Below, piece after piece: positions 1 to 9,050 of a stretch of DNA of 47,941 nucleotides. The stretch comes from Acidimicrobiales bacterium (GTDB taxonomy: Bacteria > Actinomycetota > Acidimicrobiia > Acidimicrobiales > RAAP-2). Made by a program: the position numbers and the translations under genes. The notes under the pieces were generated by a model. That model did not search any database, was not told the origin of the DNA, and saw only the letters and a program-made list of their open reading frames with translations. Within the stretch, counting starts at the first letter, position 1. The number at the start of each line of letters is the position of its first letter. The stretch covers positions 1-47,941 of the forward strand of contig JADMIJ010000023.1 in assembly GCA_015478655.1 (NCBI GenBank). Direction: 5' to 3'.

Positions 1-33
1 GCGCGGTGTTCTCCCTGGCGGTGGATCAGGTGG

Positions 34-2091
34 TCAGGGGCCCTGAATAGTTACAGGAGCGGCAACGTGGTACTGGTCAAAGTAAACGTCATATCGCCCG
101 ATCACGGCTGGACAGATACCGTCGGAGCAGAACCAAGGCAGCGTATTGACGTAGGTCGCAGACGATGCAGCGGCTGCGGCCTTCTCGGCTCTGCGCCACG
201 GGGAGTAGAAGTCGATGGACTGGCCAGCGCACACTTGGACGTTGCGTTCGTGCTGCGCCAGACAGTTAGGCCCGTCCTTTGGTGACAGAGGAATGTTGCC
301 GAGCACCGCGAATCTGACATGTGGTACCTTGATCGCCGAGAACACCGCATCCAAACCACCTTGCCATTGAGTCCTTGTATCGGCATGCCTGGGACCCAAG
401 ATCGCCTCCTGGGTCACGATGACCAGGTTGGGGTCCACCTTGTTGATGCGGTCGATGGCATAGTGGTGCCACTCACTGCATGCTTGAAACTCACCCCCGG
501 GTGAGCCCGAGCCCTGCGGATTGGCGAGAGGAATCATCTCGACAGGGCACGTCCCCTTGGCCAAGATGAGGAGTCTCCAGTGGGCCTTCGTGGCAATGTT
601 GTTCAAGGCCTGGAACCACATGGCCGCATGCGAATCTCCGTAGATGACCATCAAGTGGCTTCCGTGGGGGTCCCCGAAGACGCAGTTCGAAGCACTCGTC
701 TGGCCCACGTCCAGGAGACATCCGGCCCCCGGGGGAGGGCCCCCCCACGTTGGGGGGGTGAGGTTGGAGGGCATCGTCTGGATGCGCAGAGACGAGGCAA
801 CTAGTTGCTCGACCTGGCTGCTCGATGCGTTGGCAATGGCGCCCACCGGTGCCGACGCCACGAGGTTGCTGCCGGCATGCACCTGGAGTTGTTCTGTGAC
901 GATCGACAGCGTGACTCCGATCAGCACTATTCCCAGTCCGACGCTGGCCCAGCGGTGCCGAAGGGCAAACTGGAAGTGCCGTATCGGATTCTCGATGAAG
1001 CGGTACGTGGCCATCGCCGCCAACAGCGAGAGCACCAGCCATCCCATGCTCTGCGCGAGCGGCAACTTGGACGCGCCCGCTGACTCGGCCGCCAGTATCA
1101 GAATCGGCCAGTGCCAGAGGTACAGCGAGTAGGACAGCCGTCCCAAGTGCCGGAATGGTGCGGTGCGGAGCAGAGTCTCGGCCCCCCAGATTGGGGCGAC
1201 CGTCCCACCGGTGATCACCAGGGCAGTACCGACGACTGGGATGGCCACTTGCCAGCCGGGGTAGGCGGTGGCGGCATTGAACGTGACCGCAGCCACCAGG
1301 ACGGCACTCAGACCAATCCACGTCATCGATGCTGCAAATCGGTGGGACATGCGCAAGAGCCGCGGTGTCGCAACGGCAATCAAAGCACCGAGCGCCAGCT
1401 CCCACGCCCGGGTGAATGGGGAGAAATACGCCATCGTTGAATCCGTCGAGGTCTGAATGACTGACAGCGTGAACGACACCCCGATGACGACGGTCAAACC
1501 GATTACCAAGCGGGTGCGGAATGCCAAACGAAGCGGCACCCAGGCCACGAGGAGGAAAAGGGTCGGGTAGACGAGATAGAACTGCTCTTCCACGGCGAGG
1601 GACCAGAAGTTCTGAAGCGGCGATGGTGGTTGTGTCGCCGTCAGGTAGTTCGTCCCGATGGAGGCGAAGTGAAAGTTGGCGAGAAATACGGCGGCCCACC
1701 TGCCATCGACCGCGGTTCGATCTCCACCCACGACACCGAGCACGGCGTAGCTCGCCAGGACCGTGACGACTATTACGAGGGTCGCAGCGGGGATGATCCG
1801 CCGGCACCGGCGGCCGTAGAAACCAAGGATCGACGTGCGGTGGTCCGAGGCACGTTCCCGCAAGAGCACTCCCGTAATCACAAACCCGGAGATGACGAAG
1901 AACACGTCGACGCCTACGAAACCTCCATTGAGTCCAGGGACACCGGCGTGGAAAAGGACAACGAGGAGCACCGCGACGGCGCGCAGCCCTTCGACATCGG
2001 GCCTGAAGCGTCGATCGCCGGGGGCCGTCCCCGCCTCGTCACCCGAAACAAGGAAGCGCTCGTCGACCACCGATGCTCCCGGCTGCGTCAT
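34..2091 (-). CDS. Membrane O-acyltransferase (acyltransferase 3) with C-terminal SGNH domain
   Basis: This is a 685-residue OafA/YrhL-type protein. The N-terminal acyltransferase-3 domain contains the family hallmark FRPDVEGLRAVAVLLVVLFH near residue 30, then GGFVGVDVFFVISGF, and about ten hydrophobic segments to roughly residue 400. The C-terminal third is periplasmic and SGNH-like, with a nucleophile motif GDSHA and a late D-x-x-H-like region (FDQYHV) just before the end. Family members move acyl groups onto cell-surface polysaccharides or lipids; the substrate cannot be read here. The frame opens at 2217, but I chose ATG at 2091 because GGAGGGG lies just upstream and the residues before it are low-complexity. 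The stop is at 34-36. Neighbours give no functional clue. Confidence 0.9.
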   Translation of the reverse strand: MTQPGASVVDERFLVSGDEAGTAPGDRRFRPDVEGLRAVAVLLVVLFHAGVPGLNGGFVGVDVFFVISGFVITGVLLRERASDHRTSILGFYGRRCRRIIPAATLVIVVTVLASYAVLGVVGGDRTAVDGRWAAVFLANFHFASIGTNYLTATQPPSPLQNFWSLAVEEQFYLVYPTLFLLVAWVPLRLAFRTRLVIGLTVVIGVSFTLSVIQTSTDSTMAYFSPFTRAWELALGALIAVATPRLLRMSHRFAASMTWIGLSAVLVAAVTFNAATAYPGWQVAIPVVGTALVITGGTVAPIWGAETLLRTAPFRHLGRLSYSLYLWHWPILILAAESAGASKLPLAQSMGWLVLSLLAAMATYRFIENPIRHFQFALRHRWASVGLGIVLIGVTLSIVTEQLQVHAGSNLVASAPVGAIANASSSQVEQLVASSLRIQTMPSNLTPPTWGGPPPGAGCLLDVGQTSASNCVFGDPHGSHLMVIYGDSHAAMWFQALNNIATKAHWRLLILAKGTCPVEMIPLANPQGSGSPGGEFQACSEWHHYAIDRINKVDPNLVIVTQEAILGPRHADTRTQWQGGLDAVFSAIKVPHVRFAVLGNIPLSPKDGPNCLAQHERNVQVCAGQSIDFYSPWRRAEKAAAAASSATYVNTLPWFCSDGICPAVIGRYDVYFDQYHVAAPVTIQGP

Positions 2092-2234
2092 GCCCCTCCC
2101 TCCAGGTCCAACAAAGCTGAGCCAACTGGCCCCAGTTGCGGTAGAGTACACACCCACCGTCCGGGACGCAGCCGGGTACTGCGGAGCATGACCGTAGTGT
2201 TTGGCGGGGCGTCCCATGCCGCTTGTGCCTTCCC

Positions 2235-2468
2235 CGACTCGAACACGTCTCGTCCACTTCTGAGCAACTCCAAGACGACTGCCTGGCGGCCATGGACATG
2301 ACTCGTGCCGACGAGGACCGCTCCAACTTGCTATTGGACGTGTGGACCCAGGTGAAGTGGTTGGACGAGCTTGGTTTCGAAGACGTCGATTGCCATTGGA
2401 AATGGCGAGAGTTGGCCCTATTCGGCGGGGTCAAGCCGACCGTCGAGAGGTCGTACAGATCCGACTGA
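2235..2468 (+). pseudogene. 3' remnant of a class I SAM-dependent methyltransferase gene
   Basis: The frame encodes about 78 residues resembling only the C-terminal end of small-molecule or tRNA-type class I methyltransferases: an LEHVSS segment, then DVWTQVKWLDELGF, then DVDCHWKWRELALFGG. The SAM-binding Rossmann core that should precede it is absent; upstream sequence runs straight into the promoter side of the acyltransferase gene. No convincing start codon or ribosome site precedes it (a TTG lies at 2223). It is best read as a truncated relic marking a deletion or recombination junction. The rest of 2092-2475 holds no gene; the 5' region of the acyltransferase lies in 2092-2200. Assignment rests on remembered family motifs. 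Confidence 0.6.
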
Positions 2469-2475
2469 CCTGCTT

Positions 2476-3327
2476 CTACAGAACGGAACCGAACCGCTTG
2501 GCGAAGGTGTGGGCGTCGCCCGGCCATCGTGCCGAGATGTACGTCCCGTCCTCGACGACGAAGGCAGGACGCCCGTCGTCGATCGTGTCCCGGGCCCTCC
2601 CACTGGACTTGAGGGCCGCATCGGGCGACCCCGGCACGACGTCCATGAAGTCGTCGGGGCGGGCGAGCGCTCTGGTGACCTCCTGCTGCACGGACATCCA
2701 TCCGGCCGGCTGGCCCCGCTCCTCGCGGTAGGTGCGGTAGTAGTTCGGATCCCAGAAACGGGTGAAGCGGGCCACCCTCCACGCCCGATGCTCGAGTCCC
2801 CAGGTGAGCGCCGTCGTCCGGCGACCGAACAGCACCGAGCGTCCGGTGGCCGGGTCGATGCTCCGGGCCGCCAGCAACACCCCGTGACAGATCCCGCCGA
2901 CCGGCTTCCCATCGCGGAAGGCACCGACCACGGTGTCTTGCAGGAGCCGGCTCTCGAGGTACGGGCGCATTCCCCTGGCCCGGTGGCCGCCGGGCAACAG
3001 GAGGCCGTCGAAGCCATCGGGATCGATGTCCTTCCAACCCTGCGGCTCCAGAAATGCGGGAGACCGGACAAGTTGGTCGTAGGCCGCCCGCCCGCGGGCG
3101 TCGGCACGCAATACCCGACCGATCCCCACCACTCGGGAGATCCCGGGCATGAACCCCCAAGGATCAAGCCCGCGACCGGTCACCATCAACTCGTCACCCC
3201 GGGCCGGAGTGGCCTCCGGGGTGGCGAAGCGCACGTCATGACCGAGGTCGGAGAGCACCCTCCAACTGACGGCCACCTCCGTGGGGTCGAAGTCGGCGTC
3301 CGGGACCGGGATCAGGACAACGGCCAC
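2476..3327 (-). CDS. Type 1 glutamine amidotransferase-like (DJ-1/PfpI superfamily) protein
   Basis: This 283-residue protein has the flavodoxin-like start AVVLIPVPDADFDPTEVAVSW, a LLLPGGH turn near residue 112, and a nucleophile elbow GGICHGVLLAA with Cys147 as the expected catalytic residue. It is longer than typical PfpI/Hsp31 proteins because of a C-terminal region rich in Arg and Asp (after about residue 175). Members include chaperones, deglycases and putative proteases, so the activity is undetermined. The ATG at 3327 faces a divergently transcribed DinB-like gene across an 85-bp gap. The stop lies a few bases past the methyltransferase remnant on the other strand. Confidence 0.8.
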   Translation of the reverse strand: MAVVLIPVPDADFDPTEVAVSWRVLSDLGHDVRFATPEATPARGDELMVTGRGLDPWGFMPGISRVVGIGRVLRADARGRAAYDQLVRSPAFLEPQGWKDIDPDGFDGLLLPGGHRARGMRPYLESRLLQDTVVGAFRDGKPVGGICHGVLLAARSIDPATGRSVLFGRRTTALTWGLEHRAWRVARFTRFWDPNYYRTYREERGQPAGWMSVQQEVTRALARPDDFMDVVPGSPDAALKSSGRARDTIDDGRPAFVVEDGTYISARWPGDAHTFAKRFGSVL

Positions 3328-3358
3328 GACGCCATCCTGTCATGCGGGCACGGAGCCC

Positions 3359-3381
3359 AATCCGATGGCCGAATCCGATGG
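3359..3381. repeat. Direct repeat of AATCCGATGG in a divergent promoter region
   Basis: The 10-mer AATCCGATGG occurs at 3359-3368 and again at 3372-3381, a 13-bp period. It lies between the divergent amidotransferase-like and DinB-like genes, where an operator or promoter would sit. A regulatory role is only inferred from position. Confidence 0.4.
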
Positions 3382-3412
3382 TGATGTCGTCGGGGGATGA
3401 GAGAATCGCCGG

Positions 3413-3928
3413 ATGGGTGACTGGGGACCTTCGACCTATGGCGATCCGTGTCGCGAATGTGGATATGCCTGGGGCATCTCCGCCGATGAGGCCATCACCA
3501 TGGTGATGGATCTCCCCGTGACGTACCGGGGCCGGTCGGAGGGAGCCACCGGCTACGAACGACACCCGGACCTCGGGTGGTCCGTCACCGAGTACATCGC
3601 CCACGTGGCAGACAATCTGAGGATCTGGGCCGAACGGCTCGGCGGGGTGGCCGGCGGGGCTCCGCCCGACGTGGGCGCCTACAACGAGAACGAACTGGCA
3701 GACGCCCGCAACTACGAGGCCATCCCTCTGCCGTCGGCTCTGTGGTCGCTGTCCCGATCCGTCGCCGACTGGAAGGAGGCCGTCGGCCTGTCGAGCCGGG
3801 TCGGTACCGTCCTCGTCCACCCCGAGCGGGGGGAGCAGTCGCTTTCGGACGTGGTGCATTCCAACGCTCACGATGCCTTCCATCACCGGTGGGATATCGA
3901 GCGGACGCTGGAGGCAGCCAGAGCCTGA
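3413..3928 (+). CDS. DinB-like four-helix-bundle protein
   Basis: This 171-residue protein begins with the actinobacterial signature GDPCRECGYAWG (a CxxC pair), followed by a helical bundle with putative metal-ligand histidines: SVTEYIAHVADN near residue 60 and a C-terminal cluster HSNAHDAFHHRWDI near residue 155. This pattern fits the DinB / maleylpyruvate-isomerase N-terminal superfamily, whose members are metal-dependent thiol transferases or of unknown role. The ATG at 3413 lies 6 nt after GAGAAT, a possible -10, so the mRNA may be leaderless; no Shine-Dalgarno sequence is visible. It is transcribed away from the amidotransferase-like gene. Confidence 0.8.
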   Translation: MGDWGPSTYGDPCRECGYAWGISADEAITMVMDLPVTYRGRSEGATGYERHPDLGWSVTEYIAHVADNLRIWAERLGGVAGGAPPDVGAYNENELADARNYEAIPLPSALWSLSRSVADWKEAVGLSSRVGTVLVHPERGEQSLSDVVHSNAHDAFHHRWDIERTLEAARA

Positions 3929-4013
3929 TCGACGATCGCCCTCGAACCGACGTAGGACCCGGAATTGCTCGGTCCGACGCCGTTGGATCGGCCGGGGACG
4001 ACAGCAGAGCGGG

Positions 4014-4042
4014 CGCCGCCGCTTTCTTCTATTGTGGCGGCG
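4014..4042 (+). promoter_or_regulatory. GC-rich hairpin containing a -10-like TATTGT
   Basis: A 9-bp stem (4014-4022 with 4034-4042, one G-T pair) encloses the loop TTTCTTCTATT. The hexamer TATTGT at 4030-4035 resembles a -10 element about 36 bp before the GTG of the repeat protein. It may be a promoter, an end-of-transcript structure for the DinB-like gene, or both. Confidence 0.35.
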
Positions 4043-4071
4043 ACTAGAAGCGACGGGCGAAGGGGGGCACC

Positions 4072-4959
4072 GTGACTGACAGGCCGAGAATGGACAGGAT
4101 TCGGATCGCCATTGCCGTGGCCGCGCTCACGGTACTGACCGTGGGGGCATCGGCGATGACGGGCAGCACCGGCGGGGAGGTCGGCGCAGCAACACTGCCG
4201 CGCGCCGCCGGAGGGTCCTTCAACTTTGTCAGTATGGCCCAGACCCCGACGGGAAAGGGCTACTGGCTGGCCGCCTCCGGGGGGAAGGTCGAAGCCTTCG
4301 GCGACGCCGTGTTCCATGGCGACCTTTCCGGATCCACCCTCAACGCACCGATCGTCGGAATCGCCGCCACCGTCGACGGCGGCGGCTACTGGCTGCTCGG
4401 TCGGGACGGCGGTGTGTTCACCTTCGGCGACGCCCCGTTCTTCGGGAGCACGGGGAACATCGTGCTGAACAAGCCCGTGGTGGGCATGGCCCCCACGCCC
4501 GACGGACTCGGCTATCGGTTCGTCGCATCCGATGGCGGGGTCTTCTCCTACGGTGACGCGCAGTTCTTCGGCTCCACCGGCAGCAAGGTGCTGAACAAGC
4601 CGGTGGTGGGGATGGCCACCACGCCGACGGGCAACGGCTACTACCTGGTCGCCAGCGACGGCGGCATCTTCGCCTTCGGCGATGCCACCTTCCAGGGATC
4701 CAAGGGCGGGGCCCATCTCAACAGGCCCGTGGTGGGCATGAGCATCGATCCGGTCACGGGCGGCTATTGGTTCGTGGCGGCTGACGGCGGCATCTTCTCG
4801 TTCAACGCGCCGTTCCTCGGCTCGGCCGGCGGCGTCGTCCTGAACCAGGCCATCGTCGCCATGGCCAGCACCCCCACAGGCCAGGGCTACCGGTTCGTGG
4901 CCCACGACGGCGGCATCTTCACCTACGGAGACGCCGGGTACCTGGGGAGCGGCGTCTAG
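4072..4959 (+). CDS. Secreted protein of six 42-residue propeller-like repeats
   Basis: This 295-residue protein starts with a cleavable-looking signal (basic start, hydrophobic stretch at about residues 11-28, then ASAMTG or VGAATL). The remainder is six consecutive repeats of about 42 residues from about residue 52 to the end. The consensus is VVGMA-TPTG-GYW-VASDGGIF-FGDA-F-GSTG---LNKP. Such repeats are common in exported acidimicrobial proteins and probably form the blades of a beta-propeller; six repeats would make a closed six-bladed fold. No catalytic motif is apparent. The GTG start has AGGGGGG 5-6 nt upstream. A binding or surface role is inferred, not shown. Confidence 0.8.
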   Translation: MTDRPRMDRIRIAIAVAALTVLTVGASAMTGSTGGEVGAATLPRAAGGSFNFVSMAQTPTGKGYWLAASGGKVEAFGDAVFHGDLSGSTLNAPIVGIAATVDGGGYWLLGRDGGVFTFGDAPFFGSTGNIVLNKPVVGMAPTPDGLGYRFVASDGGVFSYGDAQFFGSTGSKVLNKPVVGMATTPTGNGYYLVASDGGIFAFGDATFQGSKGGAHLNRPVVGMSIDPVTGGYWFVAADGGIFSFNAPFLGSAGGVVLNQAIVAMASTPTGQGYRFVAHDGGIFTYGDAGYLGSGV

Positions 4960-5022
4960 CGCCGTCCTGCATGGGCGACCATCCCTCGCCCGGAACGGCT
5001 TGGGGCTGGCAGGCTGTCCCCG

Positions 5023-5550
5023 ATGTCACGGCTCCCCAGCAGGATCGAGATCCGTCAGGCTCTCCCGGCCGAGTTCGCACGCCTTCGGGCCATCGAACTG
5101 GAGGCCGACGGGATGTTCGCCGAGGTGGGAATCGGACCGTTCACGATCGACGATGCCGAAGACCACCTTGCCCAGGCAGCCGTCGTCCTGGCGGCGGGAG
5201 TCCCGGCGGCCGGGTTCGCATGCGTCGAGATCGTGGACGGGGCGGCCCACCTGTGGCAGTTGGCCGTCCTGCCCTCGGAGGGAAGGCGCGGGCTCGGGAC
5301 GGCTTTGGTGGCGGCGGTGTGCGAATGGGCTGGTGCCCGAGGCTTCGACGCCGTCACCCTCACGACGTTTCGGGACGTCGCCTGGAACGCTCCGTTCTAC
5401 CAGGGCTTGGGCTTTGAACCCGTCAGTGAGCTCGGCCCCGGACTTGCTGCCATCCGCCAGCACGAGAAGGCCGTCGGCGACGACGACTTCGGGCCTCGGA
5501 TCGCCATGCGAAAGGACCTCGACCGGCCCGGCGGAGGACCGGCGTGGTGA
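5023..5550 (+). CDS. GNAT-family N-acetyltransferase
   Basis: This 175-residue protein has the GNAT layout. Beta4 and the acetyl-CoA pyrophosphate loop read QLAVLPSEGRRGLGTALV (residues about 82-99), matching the R/Q-x-x-G-x-G/A motif. It is followed by a helix and then WNAPFYQGLGFEPV, the usual end of the domain. The acceptor cannot be predicted. The next gene overlaps its 3' end and is probably cotranscribed. Confidence 0.85.
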   Translation: MSRLPSRIEIRQALPAEFARLRAIELEADGMFAEVGIGPFTIDDAEDHLAQAAVVLAAGVPAAGFACVEIVDGAAHLWQLAVLPSEGRRGLGTALVAAVCEWAGARGFDAVTLTTFRDVAWNAPFYQGLGFEPVSELGPGLAAIRQHEKAVGDDDFGPRIAMRKDLDRPGGGPAW

Positions 5551-6305
5551 GGCATCGACACCGGGGGAGGCGTAAATCCCGGTGGCGGAAGGTCACGGCC
5601 GCGGTGGTGGCGTCGGCCCTGCTGGCGGGCGCCGGTCTGGCGGTAGCCCGCGCCGCGGGTGAGAAGGGGCCGGCATCGGCCCGTCCGTCCGGCGACGTCA
5701 GCACGACCACGACCGGAGACCGCTCCACCACCACGACGTCGACCGTGCCACCGACAACAGCGACCACGACAAGCCCCGGTGCGCTACCCCAGACGGGGAC
5801 CCTTCCCACCACTACCAGCCCGACATTCACGACCAGGATGGCGGCTCTGTGGCAAGGCGTGTCCACCGGATCGGGATCGAGTGCGCTCCCCGGCTTCTTC
5901 CCCGAACCGGCGTACGTGCAGCTCAAGGCCATACCCAGTGCGCAGAGCGACTGGACCCAGCGCCTGGTGGTCGAATACGAGGAAGACGTCGCCGCCGCGC
6001 ACCAACTCCTCGGACCGAATGCGGCCGCGGCCGCGCTGGTCAGCGTCGATGTCAACGCCGCCTACGCCCACTGGGTGCCGGTCGGCGCCTGCTACAACGA
6101 TGTCGGCTACTTCGAGGTCCCGAATTCACGGCTCGTCTACACCGTCAACGGACAGACCAGCTCGTTCGGGATCGCATCCATGATCTCGTGGCGGGGGGAG
6201 TGGTACGTCGTGCACCTCGGGGCGATCCTGCGTTCGGGCCGCGGTGGCGAGGTCGATCGCCCGCAACCCGGTCCCGGCGCGCCGACCTATTCCTCAACCT
6301 GCTGA
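5544..6305 (+). CDS. Exported or membrane-anchored protein of unknown function
   Basis: I do not recognise the family. The 253-residue product begins with an arginine-rich stretch, a hydrophobic segment of about 20 residues (near 16-38) acting as signal or anchor, and a Thr/Ser/Pro linker (about 50-100). A compact C-terminal domain from about residue 105 includes GACYNDVGYF and a WRGEWYVVHLG strand pair. This looks like an extracytoplasmic sensor or binding domain. Either GTG 5544 or GTG 5547 may start it; both follow GGAGGA at 5533-5538, and the second forms a GTGA overlap with the GNAT stop. It ends 44 bp before the convergent pxpBC gene. Confidence 0.6.
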   Translation: MVRHRHRGRRKSRWRKVTAAVVASALLAGAGLAVARAAGEKGPASARPSGDVSTTTTGDRSTTTTSTVPPTTATTTSPGALPQTGTLPTTTSPTFTTRMAALWQGVSTGSGSSALPGFFPEPAYVQLKAIPSAQSDWTQRLVVEYEEDVAAAHQLLGPNAAAAALVSVDVNAAYAHWVPVGACYNDVGYFEVPNSRLVYTVNGQTSSFGIASMISWRGEWYVVHLGAILRSGRGGEVDRPQPGPGAPTYSSTC

Positions 6306-6349
6306 GGTCACCCGGGACCCAGCCATTCTTTCGGCATCCCACGCCGCGC

Positions 6350-8107
6350 TCACGTACCGGCCTCGGTAGGGAACCACCCCGACACCCTCCCGGCGAGGAT
6401 CCGCTCCCGCCGGAGGTGCTCGTGTCGAGCTGTCTGGCGATCCACGGGCGCGAACCTCACCTTGTCACCCGGTCGGAGCTGGCCCAGCTTGGCGAGATCG
6501 GCCGCGATCACACAGGCGATCACGGGATAGCCGCCGAGGGTGGCGTGGTCGGGCATCAAGATGATGGGATTGCCGTCACGCGGCACCTGGATGGCGCCGG
6601 TGACCATGGCCGTCGACATGGTCTCCGGAGCATCGGCACCGAGGGGCCGGCCTTCACTGTCCAGCCGGATGCCGATCCGATTGGAGGCGTCACCCACGGT
6701 CCAGACCCGGGCAACCAGCTCGTGGCGGTCCGATCGGGGGAAGCGATGAGGCCCGTGCATGACCTGGATGACGGTCGGCGCGGAGCCGGGCGCCGGATCG
6801 AGCGGGTGGGACAGCATGCCGTGGGGCCTGCTCGGGGCACCCAGGTCGAGTTGGTCACCGGTCATCAGGGGTCCGGGGCCCAAGCCGCAGAGCATGTCCG
6901 ACGAGCGTGAGCCCATGACGAGGGGTGTGGCCATGCCCCCGGCCACCGCCACGTAGGCTCGGAGCCCTGCGCTGACCCGGCCGATGGCCACGACCTGCCC
7001 GGGTTGGACGGGAGAGACGGAGTCGGTGGCCACGGGGTGGCCGTCGATGCACACGCTCACGCCGTCGGCCGCCGACGCCACCACCGCCACATGGGCGTCG
7101 CCGCTGAAGCCGAGCGTCGGGCCGACTGCGGTGACCTCGATGGTGGCGGCGCCGTCGGGATTGCCGACCAGTCGATTGGCCAGCCGCATGGTCTCGGGAT
7201 CGGCGGCACCGGCGCGGGGCACGCCGATCCCGGACACCGACCGGCGACCGATGTCTTCCACCAGGGACAAGAGGCCGGGATCGAGGACTTCCACGAAGCG
7301 GGTGCCACTGGCCCTGAGAGGCGCCCGCCGTCCCGACGTGGTGCGCTTCGGTTCCCCCGTCAGCGGGTCGGCGTCTCCGTCTCGGCCGGGCGATCCGCTC
7401 GAGAACGAACCGGGATCGCCCGTTCGTGCCGACGGCGGGCTGATCGAGAAGCGCACGGTGTCACCGGCACGCACCAGCGTGTAGGGCGGTCCGTCCGGAT
7501 CGAACAGTCGAAGCGCAGTGTGGCCCAGCAGCATCCAGCCACCCGGAGTGGCCTGCGGGTAGACGGCGGCGAACCCTCCCCCCACGGCCACCGAGCCGGC
7601 CGGGACCGCTGTTCGGGGCGTCGACCGGCGGGGGATCGAGGCCAGTTCGGGGGGGAGGCCGACCAGGTAGGGGAATCCCGGAGCGAACCCCAGGAAGGCC
7701 ACCTGGAGGTCGGTGCCCACGAGCAGGTCGATCACCGAGGCGGTGGTCCGGCCGATGCTGGTTGCCACCGAATCGAGGTCGGGACCGTCGAAGGTCACGG
7801 GAATGTCCACGCGTCGCGGCTGGTCGGCACCACTCCCGCGCCCGGGCCCGGCACCGGCTGACTCCGGTCCGGCCTGCCGCGAGGCGAGGTCGGTCAGCCA
7901 CGCTTCAATCACGCCGATCTCGTCCACGTCCGGGTCCACATGGACCACCACCGTGCAGAAGCCGACCACGGCCTCGTCGACTCCCGCGGGTGCCGCGCCG
8001 GTGGCCTGTGCCAGCCCGATGGCGTCGGCCACCAGGTGGGCCGACGGCGCATCATCGACGTCGATCAGCAGGGCGCTGTCGCCGTAGGGACCAACCGACG
8101 CGGTCAC
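6350..8107 (-). CDS. pxpBC: 5-oxoprolinase subunits B and C, fused (KipI-KipA type)
   Basis: This 585-residue fusion carries the PxpB/KipI domain first (about 1-215: GDSALLIDV near the start, then GFAPGFPYLVGLPP, an IPRRSTPRTAVPAGSVAVGG block and GGWMLLGHT). A short linker leads to the PxpC/KipA domain (about 275-570: VEDIGRRSVSGIGVPRAGAAD, later MPDHATLGGYP and LGQLRPGDKVRF). With PxpA it forms the ATP-dependent 5-oxoprolinase that opens pyroglutamate to glutamate. The frame opens at GTG 8134. I prefer GTG 8107 because it gives a GTGA overlap with the pxpA stop, as elsewhere in this window. Separate B and C genes are common, so the fusion is a variant. Confidence 0.9.
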   Translation of the reverse strand: MTASVGPYGDSALLIDVDDAPSAHLVADAIGLAQATGAAPAGVDEAVVGFCTVVVHVDPDVDEIGVIEAWLTDLASRQAGPESAGAGPGRGSGADQPRRVDIPVTFDGPDLDSVATSIGRTTASVIDLLVGTDLQVAFLGFAPGFPYLVGLPPELASIPRRSTPRTAVPAGSVAVGGGFAAVYPQATPGGWMLLGHTALRLFDPDGPPYTLVRAGDTVRFSISPPSARTGDPGSFSSGSPGRDGDADPLTGEPKRTTSGRRAPLRASGTRFVEVLDPGLLSLVEDIGRRSVSGIGVPRAGAADPETMRLANRLVGNPDGAATIEVTAVGPTLGFSGDAHVAVVASAADGVSVCIDGHPVATDSVSPVQPGQVVAIGRVSAGLRAYVAVAGGMATPLVMGSRSSDMLCGLGPGPLMTGDQLDLGAPSRPHGMLSHPLDPAPGSAPTVIQVMHGPHRFPRSDRHELVARVWTVGDASNRIGIRLDSEGRPLGADAPETMSTAMVTGAIQVPRDGNPIILMPDHATLGGYPVIACVIAADLAKLGQLRPGDKVRFAPVDRQTARHEHLRRERILAGRVSGWFPTEAGT

Positions 8108-8916
8108 GGCATCGGACCGCCCGGTTCCCGACACCGATGGCTCGGTACGAAGGGGCGGACCGTGATGCCTTCGGCCGTAAGGGCGGACCGCACCCCCCGT
8201 GCGATGTCGCCGGCATCAGGGGCGTCCCCGTGAATGCACAGGGTCTCCGCTTCGATCGCGGTCCAGGTGCCATCGATGGCGTCGACGCCGCCGCCATTCA
8301 CCAAGGAGACCGCCCGACGGCCGGCCACCGCGGGATCGGCGATCACGGCGCCCGGCTCTCCCCGGTCCTGCAGATGTCCATCCGATCGATAGCCGCGATC
8401 AGGAAAGCCCTCGGGGACCACTCGCAACCCGGCCTCACGCGCCCGGTCGGCCACGACCGTCCCGGCCTGGGCCACCAGCACCCCGATGCCCTGGAGGGCG
8501 ATGGCCTCGACGACCGAGGCCGCCACGGCGGCATCCACGCCCATCTGGTTGTACAGGGCACCGTGGGGCTTGACGTAGGACACCTCGCCGCCCGCGGCGT
8601 CGACTTCGCCGGACAGCACTTCGCACTGCTCGATGATGTCGGCTACCAGCACACCGGCCGGCGGGTGGACGGGCCTACGCCCGAACCCGGTCCGATCGCG
8701 GTACGAGACGTGCGCCCCGATGGTGACCCCCCGGTCGAGGCACGCCGCCGCCGCCGCTCGCATCACGGCCCGGTTGCCGGCGTGAAAACCGCACGCCAGG
8801 CTGGCGCTGGTCACCATGTCCAGAATGGTCAGATCGAGGGGCGTGAGGCGCTCTCCCTCGGCCAGATCAGCATTGAGATCCACGGCGACCATGGTCCCAG
8901 TATCCACCCCGACCAT
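8104..8916 (-). CDS. pxpA: 5-oxoprolinase subunit A (LamB/YcsF family)
   Basis: This protein is about 270 residues (262 if ATG 8892 is used). It shows the LamB/YcsF signature: VDLNADLAEGE at the start, SASLACGFHAGN, GAHVSYRDRTGFGRR, a YVKPHGALYN segment, and near the end ETLCIHGDAPDA. It is the polysaccharide-deacetylase-fold subunit of ATP-dependent 5-oxoprolinase and works with the fused PxpBC next to it. ATG 8916 has GGGGGG 1-6 nt upstream, whereas ATG 8892 begins exactly where homologues start; both are possible. It is divergent from mihF across about 147 bp. Confidence 0.92.
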   Translation of the reverse strand: MVGVDTGTMVAVDLNADLAEGERLTPLDLTILDMVTSASLACGFHAGNRAVMRAAAAACLDRGVTIGAHVSYRDRTGFGRRPVHPPAGVLVADIIEQCEVLSGEVDAAGGEVSYVKPHGALYNQMGVDAAVAASVVEAIALQGIGVLVAQAGTVVADRAREAGLRVVPEGFPDRGYRSDGHLQDRGEPGAVIADPAVAGRRAVSLVNGGGVDAIDGTWTAIEAETLCIHGDAPDAGDIARGVRSALTAEGITVRPFVPSHRCREPGGPMP

Positions 8917-9050
8917 GCCCCCCGGTGGCGAGCATCCTCACGGCCGAATGCTCCCCTCTGGTGGGCCGGCGCCCGAGCGGCAGCAAACACCGCATCACCC
9001 CCAAGTCGAGGTCGCGGCCCTGTTCGTGTGCCATGTGTCCGAAGAGGCGC

